Origin: an uncultured Oscillospiraceae bacterium
GTDB taxonomy: Bacteria > Bacillota > Clostridia > Oscillospirales > Oscillospiraceae
NCBI GenBank assembly: GCA_947626265.1
Contig: CANQRM010000011.1
Span: 1 to 64,000, forward strand
Direction of reading: 5' to 3'
DNA: 64,000 nucleotides
The notes beneath the pieces were generated by a model that made no database searches, was not told where the DNA came from, and worked only from the letters and a program-made list of their open reading frames with translations. This document shows, piece by piece, positions 38,738-46,985 of this stretch; the first letter of the stretch is position 1; each line of letters starts with the position of its first letter. The position numbers and the translations under genes are program-made.

Positions 38738-40120
38738 TCAGTTGGTGATGAGCGCCTTTTTCCGCCAGGCGCCCCGGCGGTAGGCGATGTAAGTAAGCAG
38801 CGCGCCCACGGCCCAGGAGATGAACAGCGAGCCGAACAGCGCCTGGGGCTGGCCCTTGGGGAAGGCCTCCGTGCGGGTGATATAGGCCATGCCGTAGGCG
38901 ATGGGCACCCGCAGGACGATGGTGCTGATCATGGTGATCCACATGGGCGTGGCGGTGTCCCCCGCGCCCCGCATCACGCCGCCCAGCACCTGGGTCACGG
39001 CCACGCAGATATAGCCCACGGCGAGAATGCGCATCATGCGCACCGCCATGTCCATGAGCTCCGGGGTGTCGGTGAAGAGGGCGAACATATACCGCCCGGC
39101 GAAGAGCAGGATCGCCGTGATGGTGGCGGAGGTGACCAGGGCCATGAGGCCGCCCTGCTTCGTCCCCTGCTCCACCCGGTCCAGCCTGCCCGCGCCCACG
39201 TTCTGCCCGGCGTAGACGCTCATGGCCTGGCCGAAGCTCATATTGGGCATCATGGCGAAGCCGTCCACCCGCATGATGATCACGTTGCAGGCCATCACCA
39301 TCTCCCCCATGCTGTTGGTCAGCGACTGGACCACCAGCATGGCCACGGACATGATGCCCTGGGTGATGCCGGAGGGCACGCCCAGCTTTATGATCCGCCA
39401 GGCGGTGTCCTTTCTCATGCGCAGGGTGTGCCAGTTGAGGTCAAATACCTCCCGCATGTGCATCAGCTTCACGAAGCACAGCACCGCGGAGATGGCCTGG
39501 GCAATGATGGTGGCGAGGGCCACGCCGGGCACGCCGAGACCGAAGCTGGCCACGAACCACACGTCCAGAAAGATGTTGAGGATGGTCGCCAGCAGCAGAA
39601 AGCCCAGGGCGGAGAAGGAGTCCCCCAGGCCCCGGAGGATGCCGGAGAGGATGTTGTAGTAGGTGAACCCCGCCGCCCCCAGGAAGAATATTTTAAGGTA
39701 CTGGGCGCACCAGTCGAACACGGACGCCGGCGTGCTCAAAAGCCGAAGCAGCGGCTCGGTGATGAGAACGCCCACGATCATGGTGGCAACAGAGGTGATG
39801 GCGGCGAGGGTCACGCAGTTGCCGATGGCCCGGGAAAGGCCCTCCCGGTCGTCCGCGCCGAAGCGCTGGCTTATGACGATGCCCGCGCCGGTGGACACGC
39901 CCACGAATATGGCCAGCAGCAGATTGAAGATGGGCATGCAGGTGCCCACCGCCGCCAGGGCGTTGTCCCCCACGTATTTGCCCACCACGATGGAGTCCAC
40001 CGTGTTATAAAGCTGCTGGGCCAGGTTGCCGATGAGCATGGGCACGGCAAATTCCATGATCCGTTTCCAGGGCGCGCCCTCGGTCATGTCCCTGGCGGTA
40101 AAAAGCTCCCGGAGCTTCAT
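38738..40120 (-). CDS. MATE-family exporter (second)
   Basis: A 460-residue twelve-helix protein of the DinF/NorM-like MATE family: APWKRIMEFAVPMLIGNLAQQLYNTVDSIVVGKYVGDNALAAVGT at the start and the symmetric second half from KLGVPSGITQGIMSVAMLVVQSL. The ATG at 40120 has GGAAGGAT 4-5 nt upstream. The gene lies between the two divergent box-controlled promoters but has its own promoter without boxes, so it may be a bystander. A role in exporting a product of the neighbouring system is only a guess. Confidence 0.9.
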   Translation of the reverse strand: MKLRELFTARDMTEGAPWKRIMEFAVPMLIGNLAQQLYNTVDSIVVGKYVGDNALAAVGTCMPIFNLLLAIFVGVSTGAGIVISQRFGADDREGLSRAIGNCVTLAAITSVATMIVGVLITEPLLRLLSTPASVFDWCAQYLKIFFLGAAGFTYYNILSGILRGLGDSFSALGFLLLATILNIFLDVWFVASFGLGVPGVALATIIAQAISAVLCFVKLMHMREVFDLNWHTLRMRKDTAWRIIKLGVPSGITQGIMSVAMLVVQSLTNSMGEMVMACNVIIMRVDGFAMMPNMSFGQAMSVYAGQNVGAGRLDRVEQGTKQGGLMALVTSATITAILLFAGRYMFALFTDTPELMDMAVRMMRILAVGYICVAVTQVLGGVMRGAGDTATPMWITMISTIVLRVPIAYGMAYITRTEAFPKGQPQALFGSLFISWAVGALLTYIAYRRGAWRKKALITN

Positions 40121-40157
40121 TTTATCCTTCCTTCCGTCAAAATCATCATGTCCGCCA

Positions 40158-40186
40158 AGTATAACACACAATAATTTTGCGCGCAA
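40158..40186 (-). promoter_or_regulatory. Promoter of the second MATE gene
   Basis: Minus-strand -35 TTGCGC (40181-40186), 17-bp spacer, -10 TATACT (40158-40163), 38 nt before the ATG. Confidence 0.7.
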
Positions 40187-40247
40187 CAGGGCGCGGGCCC
40201 TATTTTCCCGTAAAATGACCGATTTAATAGGAATTGCCGGTCCGGGA

Positions 40248-40284
40248 GACCGCGAAAACGTCAGGTTTGACAGCAAAAACGTCA
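40248..40284 (+). promoter_or_regulatory. Direct-repeat activator boxes, AIM24 gene
   Basis: Boxes GACCGCGAAAACGTCA (40248-40263) and GACAGCAAAAACGTCA (40269-40284), 21 bp apart and 10 nt before the -35. Part of the three-promoter motif family. Confidence 0.8.
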
Positions 40285-40294
40285 TTGTGCCCTA

Positions 40295-40329
40295 TTGAAA
40301 CCGCCCGCCGCGGTGTGGTAAAGTATAAT
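40295..40329 (+). promoter_or_regulatory. Promoter of the AIM24-family gene
   Basis: -35 TTGAAA (40295-40300), 18-bp spacer, -10 TAAAGT (40319-40324), which overlaps a perfect TATAAT (40324-40329). TAAAGT matches the -10 of the second symporter promoter, so it is the more likely choice. Confidence 0.6.
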
Positions 40330-40389
40330 GAATAGCTGTAATTCTTTAAAGTCCTGTACTATATCAAACATTTTCAGGAGGGGAACAAG

Positions 40390-41073
40390 ATGAAGTACGA
40401 AATTTTGGGCGAGACCCTGCCGGTGCTGGTATGCACCCTGGCGGACGGCGAGAGCATGATCAACGAGGGCGGCTCCATGAGCTGGATGAGCCCCAACATG
40501 CACATGGAGACCACCTCCAACGGCGGCGTGGGCAAGGCTCTGGGCCGGATGTTCTCCGGCGAGAAGATATTCCAGAACATCTACACCGCCCAGGGCGGCC
40601 AGGGCATGATCGCCTTCGCCTCCAGCTTCCCCGGCTCCATCAAGCCCTTTGAGGTCGCCCCGGGCCGGGAGATCATCTTCCAGAAGAGCGCGTTCCTCGC
40701 CGGCGAGGCCACCGTGCAGCTGTCCGTCCACTTCAACAAGCGCCTGGGCGCGGGCCTCTTCGGCGGCGAGGGCTTCATCCTGCAGAAGGTCTCCGGCAGC
40801 GGCATCGCCTTCGCGGAGTTCGACGGCCATGTGGTGGAGTATGACCTGCAGCCCGGCCAGCACATCCTGGTGGACACCGGCCACCTGGCGGCCATGGACG
40901 CCAGCTGCTCCATGGACATCCAGACCGTGAAGGGCGTGAAGAACGTCCTCTTCGGCGGCGAGGGCCTGTTCCTCACCGACATCACCGGCCCGGGCCGGGT
41001 GTGGCTGCAGACCATGCCGCTGTCCAACGTGGCCGGCGCCCTGCGCCGCTATCTGCCCACGGGCAACAGCTGA
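40390..41073 (+). CDS. TIGR00266/AIM24-family protein
   Basis: A 227-residue beta-sandwich protein without signal peptide or membrane helix. Family features are LVCTLADGESMINEGGSMSWMSPNMHMETTSNGG at the N terminus, the middle GREIIFQKSAFLAGEATVQLSV, and the ending LFGGEGLFLTDITGPGRVWLQTMPLS. It is related to mitochondrial AIM24 and to TerD-like/phage-tail-like folds; the molecular role is unknown. CAGGAGGGG precedes the ATG. It is the first gene after a box-controlled promoter and is followed 90 nt later by a RsbW-symporter fusion. Confidence 0.9.
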   Translation: MKYEILGETLPVLVCTLADGESMINEGGSMSWMSPNMHMETTSNGGVGKALGRMFSGEKIFQNIYTAQGGQGMIAFASSFPGSIKPFEVAPGREIIFQKSAFLAGEATVQLSVHFNKRLGAGLFGGEGFILQKVSGSGIAFAEFDGHVVEYDLQPGQHILVDTGHLAAMDASCSMDIQTVKGVKNVLFGGEGLFLTDITGPGRVWLQTMPLSNVAGALRRYLPTGNS

Positions 41074-41081
41074 ACATGACC

Positions 41082-41106
41082 GGGGCGGGAAATCATCCCG
41101 CCCCTT
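41082..41106 (+). terminator. Partial terminator after the AIM24 gene
   Basis: A 9-bp stem GGGGCGGGA with an AATCA loop and only TTT, then GGCCCTTTT. Leaky termination would let the first symporter be read from the AIM24 promoter; no strong promoter of its own is seen. Confidence 0.5.
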
Positions 41107-41163
41107 TGGCCCTTTTGCCCCGCCGGAACGTATAAAGGGACAGAGACTAAAAAGGAGAACGCC

Positions 41164-42744
41164 ATGGAAAATATAGAAGAAAGATATGAGCTGGCTGGTC
41201 CCGGCATCGACGACGCCGGGGAGGCCTCCTATAACTTCCTCACGGCGGAAAAGGTGGAGCGGAAGGACGCCCTCCGGGTCCGTCTGGCCCTGGAGGAGGC
41301 GCTGCTGCGCTACCGGGACGAGGGGACGGCGGAGGGGTTCACCCTGCGCTGCCGCCGGCGTTTCCGTGCCCCGCGGGTGGAGCTTACCGTGCCCGGCCCG
41401 TCTCTGGACCCCCTGGCGGAGGAGGACCAGCTTGACAGCGGCGCTCTGACGGGCATGATGGCCCAGATGGGTCTCGCGCCCCTGTGGCAGTACAAGGACG
41501 GGGCGAACCGCGTCCTCTTTACCCCCAAGCGAAAGAAACGTTCCCTCATGGGCTCTCTGGTCGTCGCCCTGGTGCTGGCGGTGGTGCTGGGGCATCTGTG
41601 CCGTTTCCTGCCGGAGGCGGTCCGGCTGGGACTTTTGGATAAGGTGGTCACGCCGGTGTTCGACACCTTTATGGGCCTTCTCACCGCCATATCCGGTCCC
41701 ATGATATTCCTCTCCGTGACATGGGGCATCTGCTGCATCGGCGACGTGGCCTCCTTCGGCCGCATCGGCAAGCGGATGATCACTATGTTCATCCTGCTCA
41801 CCGTCATACTGTCGGTCGTCGGTGGGGCAGCCGTGCTGCCCTTCTTCCCCGTGACCGCGGGGGGCGGCCAGGCCTTTGACCCATCGGAGCTGCTGGACAT
41901 GGTGCTGGACATCGTACCGTCCAACTTCTTCACCCCCTTCACGGAGGGCAACCCCCTGCAGATCATCTTCGTGGCGGTGCTCATCGGCATAGCGCTGCTA
42001 CTGTTGGGAGAGAAGGTCTCCGTGGCGTCCACGTTCGTGGAGCAGTCCAACTATGTGGTCCAGCTCATCATGGAGGCGGTCAGCTCCCTGGTCCCCTTGT
42101 TCGTGTTCGGCAGCGTCTTCAGGATGTTTTTGGGCAACGAGTTCCGGCTCCTTGCCCGGTCCTATAAGATCATCCCCGTCGTAGTCCTGGCCACAGCGGT
42201 GGTGATGGTATGCAGCCTGGCGATCGTGTGTGTCCGGCGGAAGGTCGGGCCCATGATCCTTCTCAAGAAGACCATGCCCACCTTCCTCATCGGCCTGAGT
42301 ACGGCATCCTCTGTGGCGGCCTTTCCCACCAACCAGGAGTGCTGCGAGAGAAAACTGGGCATAGACGAGAAGATCACCCGCTTCGGCATCCCGTTGGGGC
42401 AGGTCATATACATGCCCGGCGCGTCGGTGCTGTTTCTGGTGGCGGGCTTTTGTATGGCGGAGACATACGGCGTGGCCATCACCCCTGCGTGGCTGCTGAC
42501 GGCGCTTTTCATCTGCGTGATGCTGGCCATCGCGGCCCCGCCGGTGCCGGGGTCTACGCTCACGTGCTACACGCTGCTGTTCACCCAGCTGGGCATGCCC
42601 ATGGAGGCCGTGGCCATCATGACGGCCCTGAACGTGATATTGGAGTTCCTCGCCACGGCGTCGGACCTTTTCTGCCTGCAGATGGCGCTGACGGACCTGG
42701 GCGGCTCGCTGGATATGCTGGATACCGAGACTTTGCGGAATTAG
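41164..42744 (+). CDS. RsbW-like domain fused to SLC1-type dicarboxylate/amino-acid symporter (copy 1)
   Basis: A 526-residue protein. Residues 1-118 look like a degenerate RsbW-type ATPase domain: ALRVRLALEEALLRYRD lines up with the helix bearing the N-box, VELTVPGPSLDPL with the ADP-binding strand, and LTGMMAQMGLAPLWQYKDGANRVLF with the final helix-strand; the N-box Asn and G-box glycines are lost. From about 125 eight or more membrane segments form a DAACS (Na+/dicarboxylate or glutamate) symporter, with SGPMIFLSVTWGICCIGDVASFGRIG, GLSTASSVAAFPTNQECC and PGASVLFLVAGFC. The paired domains suggest transport gated by a partner-switch protein. A near-identical copy follows. RBS AAGGAG. Confidence 0.8.
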   Translation: MENIEERYELAGPGIDDAGEASYNFLTAEKVERKDALRVRLALEEALLRYRDEGTAEGFTLRCRRRFRAPRVELTVPGPSLDPLAEEDQLDSGALTGMMAQMGLAPLWQYKDGANRVLFTPKRKKRSLMGSLVVALVLAVVLGHLCRFLPEAVRLGLLDKVVTPVFDTFMGLLTAISGPMIFLSVTWGICCIGDVASFGRIGKRMITMFILLTVILSVVGGAAVLPFFPVTAGGGQAFDPSELLDMVLDIVPSNFFTPFTEGNPLQIIFVAVLIGIALLLLGEKVSVASTFVEQSNYVVQLIMEAVSSLVPLFVFGSVFRMFLGNEFRLLARSYKIIPVVVLATAVVMVCSLAIVCVRRKVGPMILLKKTMPTFLIGLSTASSVAAFPTNQECCERKLGIDEKITRFGIPLGQVIYMPGASVLFLVAGFCMAETYGVAITPAWLLTALFICVMLAIAAPPVPGSTLTCYTLLFTQLGMPMEAVAIMTALNVILEFLATASDLFCLQMALTDLGGSLDMLDTETLRN

Positions 42745-42771
42745 ACATAGTAAAGAGAACGGACATGAAAA

Positions 42772-42800
42772 GAGGGCGGGGCCGCGCAGGTCCCGCCCTC
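42772..42800 (+). terminator. Hairpin after symporter copy 1
   Basis: A 9-bp stem GAGGGCGGG with an 11-nt loop; no T-tract follows, so termination is uncertain. Confidence 0.4.
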
Positions 42801-42822
42801 TCCCTGTGCACCCGGGCGGCTG

Positions 42823-42880
42823 GATGGCGTAAACGGCAGGTTTGACTGCGAAAACGTCAGATTTGACTGCGAAAACGTCA
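42823..42880 (+). promoter_or_regulatory. Triple direct-repeat activator boxes, symporter copy 2
   Basis: Two identical boxes GACTGCGAAAACGTCA at 42844-42859 and 42865-42880, and a degenerate third GATGGCGTAAACGGCA at 42823-42838. All three are at 21-bp period. The last box ends 11 nt before the -35. Confidence 0.82.
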
Positions 42881-42891
42881 ACCGCCATGCG

Positions 42892-42920
42892 TTGAAGGTG
42901 CTTTCGCGGCGTGATAAAGT
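42892..42920 (+). promoter_or_regulatory. Promoter of symporter copy 2
   Basis: -35 TTGAAG (42892-42897), 17-bp spacer, -10 TAAAGT (42915-42920), 31 nt before the ATG. Confidence 0.7.
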
Positions 42921-42951
42921 TAAAAAGATCATTTAAGGGGAGGGCTGCCCG

Positions 42952-44532
42952 ATGGAGAGCGTGGAAGAGAGATATGATCTGACCGGACCCGGCATCGACG
43001 ACGCCGGGGAGGCCGCATATAACTTCCTCACAGCGGAAAAAGTGGAGCGGAAGGACGCCCTGCGGGTCTGCCTGGCCATGGAGGAGGCGCTGCTGCGCTA
43101 TCGGGACGGGGGAACGGCGGAGAGCTTCGCCCTCCGCTGCCGCCGGCGCTTCCGTGCCCCGCGGGTGGAGCTTACCGTGCCCGGCCCGTCCCTGGACCCT
43201 CTGGCGGAGGAGGACCGGCCCGACAGCGACGCCCTGACGGGCATGATGGCCCACATGGGTCTGGCGCCCCTGTGGCAGTACAAGGACGGGGTGAACCGTG
43301 TTCTCTTTACCCCCAAGCGGAAGAAACGTTCCCTCATGGCCTCCCTGGTCTTCGCCCTGGTGCTGGCTGTGGTATTGGGTCATCTGTGCCGTTTCCTGCC
43401 GGAGACGGTCCGGCTGGGGCTTTCGGATAAGCTGGTCACACCGGTGTTCGACACCTTTATGGGCCTTCTCACCGCCATATCCGGCCCCATGATATTTCTC
43501 TCGGTCACCTGGGGCATCTGCTGCATCGGCGACGTGGCCTCCTTTGGCCGCATCGGCAAGCGGATGATCACTATGTTCATCCTGCTCACCGTCATACTGT
43601 CGGCCGTCGGTGGGGCGGCCATGCTGCCCTTCTTCCCCGTGGCCGCGGGGGACGGCCATACCTTCGACCCGTCGGAGCTGTTGGACATGGTGCTGGACAT
43701 CGTGCCGAACAATTTCTTCACGCCCTTCACGGAGGGCAACCCCCTGCAGATCATCTTCGTGGCGGTGCTCGTCGGCTTGACGCTGCTGCTCCTGGGGGAG
43801 AAGGCCTCCGTAGCGGCCGCGTTCGTGGAGCAGTCCAACTACATGGTCCAGCTCATCATGGAGGCGGTCAGCTCCCTGATCCCCGTGTTCGTGTTCGGCA
43901 GCGTCTTCAGGATGTTCCTGGGGGACGAGTTCCGGCTCCTGGCTCAGTCCTATGAGATCGTCCCCGTCATGGTCCTGGGGTTGGCGGTGGTCATGGTATG
44001 CAGCTTGGGCCTGGTGTGCCTGCGGTGGAAGGTCAGGCCCGTGACGGTGCTGAAAAAGACCATGCCCACCTTCCTCATCGGCCTGAGCACCGCGTCCTCT
44101 GTGGCGGCCTATCCCACCAACCAGGAGTGCTGCGAAAAGCAGCTGGGCATAGACGATAAGATCACCCGCTTCGGCATCCCCCTGGGGCAGGTCATATACA
44201 TGCCCGGCGCGTCGGTGCAGCTTCTGGTGTCAGGTTTATGCATGGCGGAGATATACGGTGTGGCCATCACGCCCGCGTGGCTGCTGACGGCGCTTTTCAT
44301 CTGCGTGATGCTGGCCATCGCGGCGCCGCCGGTGCCGGGGGCGCCGCTGACATGCTACACGCTGCTGTTCACCCAGCTGGGCATACCCATGGAGGCCGTG
44401 GCCATCATGACGGCCCTGAATGTGATATTGGAATTCCTCTCCACGGCGGCGAACCTGTTCTGCCTGCAGATGGCGCTGACGGACCTGGGCGGCTCGCTGG
44501 AGATGCTGGATATGGAGACTTTGAGAAGCTGA
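42952..44532 (+). CDS. RsbW-like domain fused to SLC1-type symporter (copy 2)
   Basis: A 526-residue tandem paralog of the preceding symporter fusion, the same length and identical over long stretches in both domains; differences cluster in membrane helices (for example PVMVLGLAVVMVCSLGLVCLRWKV against PVVVLATAVVMVCSLAIVCVRRKV) and in the putative substrate region (SVQLLVSGLCMAE against SVLFLVAGFCMAE). The same N-terminal degenerate RsbW-like domain occupies residues 1-118. AAGGGGAGG precedes ATG 42952. It has its own promoter with three activator boxes, whereas copy 1 depends on upstream transcription. Retained regulation and sequence suggest both are functional with different substrates. 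Confidence 0.8.
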   Translation: MESVEERYDLTGPGIDDAGEAAYNFLTAEKVERKDALRVCLAMEEALLRYRDGGTAESFALRCRRRFRAPRVELTVPGPSLDPLAEEDRPDSDALTGMMAHMGLAPLWQYKDGVNRVLFTPKRKKRSLMASLVFALVLAVVLGHLCRFLPETVRLGLSDKLVTPVFDTFMGLLTAISGPMIFLSVTWGICCIGDVASFGRIGKRMITMFILLTVILSAVGGAAMLPFFPVAAGDGHTFDPSELLDMVLDIVPNNFFTPFTEGNPLQIIFVAVLVGLTLLLLGEKASVAAAFVEQSNYMVQLIMEAVSSLIPVFVFGSVFRMFLGDEFRLLAQSYEIVPVMVLGLAVVMVCSLGLVCLRWKVRPVTVLKKTMPTFLIGLSTASSVAAYPTNQECCEKQLGIDDKITRFGIPLGQVIYMPGASVQLLVSGLCMAEIYGVAITPAWLLTALFICVMLAIAAPPVPGAPLTCYTLLFTQLGIPMEAVAIMTALNVILEFLSTAANLFCLQMALTDLGGSLEMLDMETLRS

Positions 44533-44552
44533 CATCGAAAAGAGATCGGCAA

Positions 44553-44584
44553 GAAAAAACAGGCGCGGCGCGCCTGTTTTTTTC
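44553..44584 (+). terminator. Terminator of symporter copy 2
   Basis: Stem ACAGGCGC/GCGCCTGT with a GGC loop, A-rich before and eight T after. Strong; it closes the box-controlled region. Confidence 0.9.
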
Positions 44585-44600
44585 TTGCCCTTGCCGGGGA

Positions 44601-44629
44601 TGGACGGGACGGGCGGAATGTGATATAGT
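44601..44629 (+). promoter_or_regulatory. Promoter of the esterase-MATE operon
   Basis: -35 TGGACG (44601-44606), 17-bp spacer, extended -10 TGATATAGT ending at 44629. Confidence 0.55.
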
Positions 44630-44663
44630 TGTGCGCGGATGAATTTTCGCAGGAGGCGTTCCT

Positions 44664-45440
44664 ATGCTCTTAAAGCGCGACATGCTCTTCACACCCGCGG
44701 GGAAAAACCGCCCGCTGCACATCTGGCTGCCGGAGGGGTACGAGAGCTCCGGCGAGCGCTATCCGGTCATGTATTTCTTCGACGGGCACAACCTCTTCTC
44801 CGACGCGGACGCTACCTTCGGCAAGAGCTGGGGCCTGGCCGATTTTCTCCAGCGCTGGGAAAAGCCAATCATCATAGTGGGCATTGAGTGCGGCCACGAA
44901 GGGAACGAGCGGCTCTACGAATACTGCCCCTACCACTTCACGGGCAAGTTCTGGGGCGACATCCAGGGCACCGGGGCGGCGACCATGGACTTCATGGCCT
45001 ACGAGCTGAAGCCCATGATCGATAGGGAGTATCGCACCTATCCCTTCCGGGAGGCAACGGCCATCGGCGGGTCCTCCATGGGCGGGCTCATGAGCCTCTA
45101 CGCCGCCGTGAAATATAACGGCGTCTACTCCAAGGCCGCCTGTGTGTCCAGCTCCATCTCCCCCTGCATGCCCGCTCTGCGGGCGGATATCCGGGCGGCG
45201 GACATGGACCCGGACACCCGGGTCTATCTCTCCTGGGGCACGAAGGAGGCCAACAGCCGCCGCAGCCACATGGGGGACTACGAGACCCCCACGGCGAAGA
45301 ACAACCTCGCCGTGGCCCGGCTGCTGGAGGAGAAGGGCGCCCTCACCCGGGTCGTCTGCCAGCAGGGCGGCAATCACAACGAGGCCAGCTGGGAACAGCT
45401 GGTGCCGGGATTCATGGACTTTTTGTGGCTGGACAGATAA
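44664..45440 (+). CDS. Serine esterase, esterase-D/Fes-like alpha/beta hydrolase
   Basis: A 258-residue cytosolic alpha/beta hydrolase. LHIWLPEGYESSGERYPVMYFFDGHNLF is the usual start of this esterase group, the nucleophile is Ser138 in GGSSMGG, and His near 240 (GGNHNEASWEQL) completes the triad with an Asp/Glu before it. It resembles S-formylglutathione hydrolase and siderophore esterases (Fes/BesA) in layout, but substrate motifs are not decisive. RBS AGGAGG. It is 15 nt before a MATE gene, so both share a transcript. Confidence 0.85.
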   Translation: MLLKRDMLFTPAGKNRPLHIWLPEGYESSGERYPVMYFFDGHNLFSDADATFGKSWGLADFLQRWEKPIIIVGIECGHEGNERLYEYCPYHFTGKFWGDIQGTGAATMDFMAYELKPMIDREYRTYPFREATAIGGSSMGGLMSLYAAVKYNGVYSKAACVSSSISPCMPALRADIRAADMDPDTRVYLSWGTKEANSRRSHMGDYETPTAKNNLAVARLLEEKGALTRVVCQQGGNHNEASWEQLVPGFMDFLWLDR

Positions 45441-45455
45441 AGAAGGCGATCTTAC

Positions 45456-46922
45456 ATGGTCAAGGCAAAACGGCGATACACGCTCTTCACGGCGCGGCAG
45501 CTCCTCTGGCTGGTGCTGCCCATCGTGATCGAGCAGATATTTTCCACCTCCCTGGGCTTTTTCGACTCCCTGATGGTGTCCAACATCCGCGCCGCCCAGG
45601 CGGTGCGGAGCAACGCCAGCAACGCCATCGGCAACGTGGACTACATCAACAACCTCATCATCCAGCTCTTCTCCGCCTTCGCCACCGGCGGCGCCATCGT
45701 CACCTCCCAGGCCCTGGGGGCGGGCGACAGGCCCCGGGCCAACAAGGTGGCAAAGCAGCTGCTGGCCCTGGTGGTGTGCATCTCTCTGGCCGTGGGCGGG
45801 GCCTGCCTCATCCTCAGCAAGCCCATCCTGGCGCTATTTTACGGCAATGTGGACAGCTCCACCTTCGCCTACCAGCGGACATACTTTTACGTCACTGCCG
45901 CCTCCTTCCCGTTCATCGGCCTGTTCAACGCCTGCGCGGCGCTGCTGCGGGCGCAGAGAAAGAGCTTCTCCTCCATGGCCAGCGCGGCCATCAGCTGCGT
46001 GCTGAATGTGGGGCTGAACGCCCTGTTTTTGTTCGTGTTCAATATGGGCGTCCTCGGCGCGGGGCTGGCCACTCTCTTCTGCCGGGCCATCCCGGCGCTC
46101 TTCATGCTGGGGCTGCTGGCCCGGAAGGACAACCCCGTGCGGGTGCGGATATGGGAGCGGTTCCGCTTCGACGGGGCGATGATCAAGAGCATCCTGGCTC
46201 TGGCCGTCCCCAGCGGCGTGGAGTCGGCCCTCTTCCAGCTGGGCAAGCTCATGACCAACACCTTCGTGAACGCGGCCGTGTACGCCACCGGCGCCAAGAG
46301 CCTCACTGGCCTGGACGAGGCGGGAAGGGTCATCCATATCAATATCCAGGCCAACGGCAACACCATCGCCAACCAGATCAACAACTTCGCCTCGGTGGTG
46401 GGCGGCGGCGTGGGCACCTCCTGCCTCACGGTCATCGGCCAGGCGGTGGGCGCCGGCGACCCGGACCAGGTCAAGTACTACATGAAACGGATGCTGGTCA
46501 TATCCTATGCGGCAAACGCCCTCTGCGTGGGCACGTTCCTGGCGCTGACGACCTTCCTCACCGGGCTCTACGGCTACGTGGCCGAGGCGAAGGCCATCGG
46601 CCGGCAGTGCCTTTTATTCTGCCTGACGCTGCAATCTATCACCTACCCCCTCTCCTTCACCGCCCCGGGGATATTGAAGGCCACCAGCGACGTGAAGTAC
46701 GTGATGTACAGCGCGGTCGCGTCCATGTTCCTCATGCGGGTGACGCTGGCCTTCCTGCTCACCACGGACCGCATCCCCGGCATGCCCCAGCTGGGCGCCA
46801 TGGGCTACTGGATCGGCATGGGCTCCGACTGGGCGCTGCGCTCCGTCCTCTTCTCCGCGCGGCTCCTCTCGGGCCGGTGGAAAAAGGCGTCGGGGCTCAT
46901 ACGGGAGAATGGGACATCTTGA
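45456..46922 (+). CDS. MATE-family exporter (third)
   Basis: A 488-residue membrane protein of the MATE superfamily; about twelve helices. The start FTARQLLWLVLPIVIEQIFSTSLGFFDSLMVSNI and RKSFSSMASAAISCVLNVGLNALFLFVFNMGVLGAGLATLF are characteristic. It belongs to a distinct branch from the two others in the window. It is cotranscribed with an esterase 15 nt upstream. A natural product or siderophore breakdown link is possible but unproven. The ferritin promoter begins within its stop codon. Confidence 0.9.
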   Translation: MVKAKRRYTLFTARQLLWLVLPIVIEQIFSTSLGFFDSLMVSNIRAAQAVRSNASNAIGNVDYINNLIIQLFSAFATGGAIVTSQALGAGDRPRANKVAKQLLALVVCISLAVGGACLILSKPILALFYGNVDSSTFAYQRTYFYVTAASFPFIGLFNACAALLRAQRKSFSSMASAAISCVLNVGLNALFLFVFNMGVLGAGLATLFCRAIPALFMLGLLARKDNPVRVRIWERFRFDGAMIKSILALAVPSGVESALFQLGKLMTNTFVNAAVYATGAKSLTGLDEAGRVIHINIQANGNTIANQINNFASVVGGGVGTSCLTVIGQAVGAGDPDQVKYYMKRMLVISYAANALCVGTFLALTTFLTGLYGYVAEAKAIGRQCLLFCLTLQSITYPLSFTAPGILKATSDVKYVMYSAVASMFLMRVTLAFLLTTDRIPGMPQLGAMGYWIGMGSDWALRSVLFSARLLSGRWKKASGLIRENGTS

Positions 46923-46948
46923 TTTCCATAGGTCATTGGTAGTATAAT
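46919..46948 (+). promoter_or_regulatory. Promoter of the ferritin gene
   Basis: -35 TTGATT (46919-46924, overlapping the MATE stop), 18-bp spacer, perfect -10 TATAAT (46943-46948), 38 nt before the ATG. Confidence 0.7.
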
Positions 46949-46985
46949 GCCTGTACCACATTTTTTTGGAAAAGAGGGTATTTTC

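Noticed and set aside
40267-40272. Perfect TTGACA as -35 of the AIM24 gene
   Set aside because: It is part of a repeat box and has no -10 at 16-18 bp; the same bases in the symporter boxes read TTGACT.
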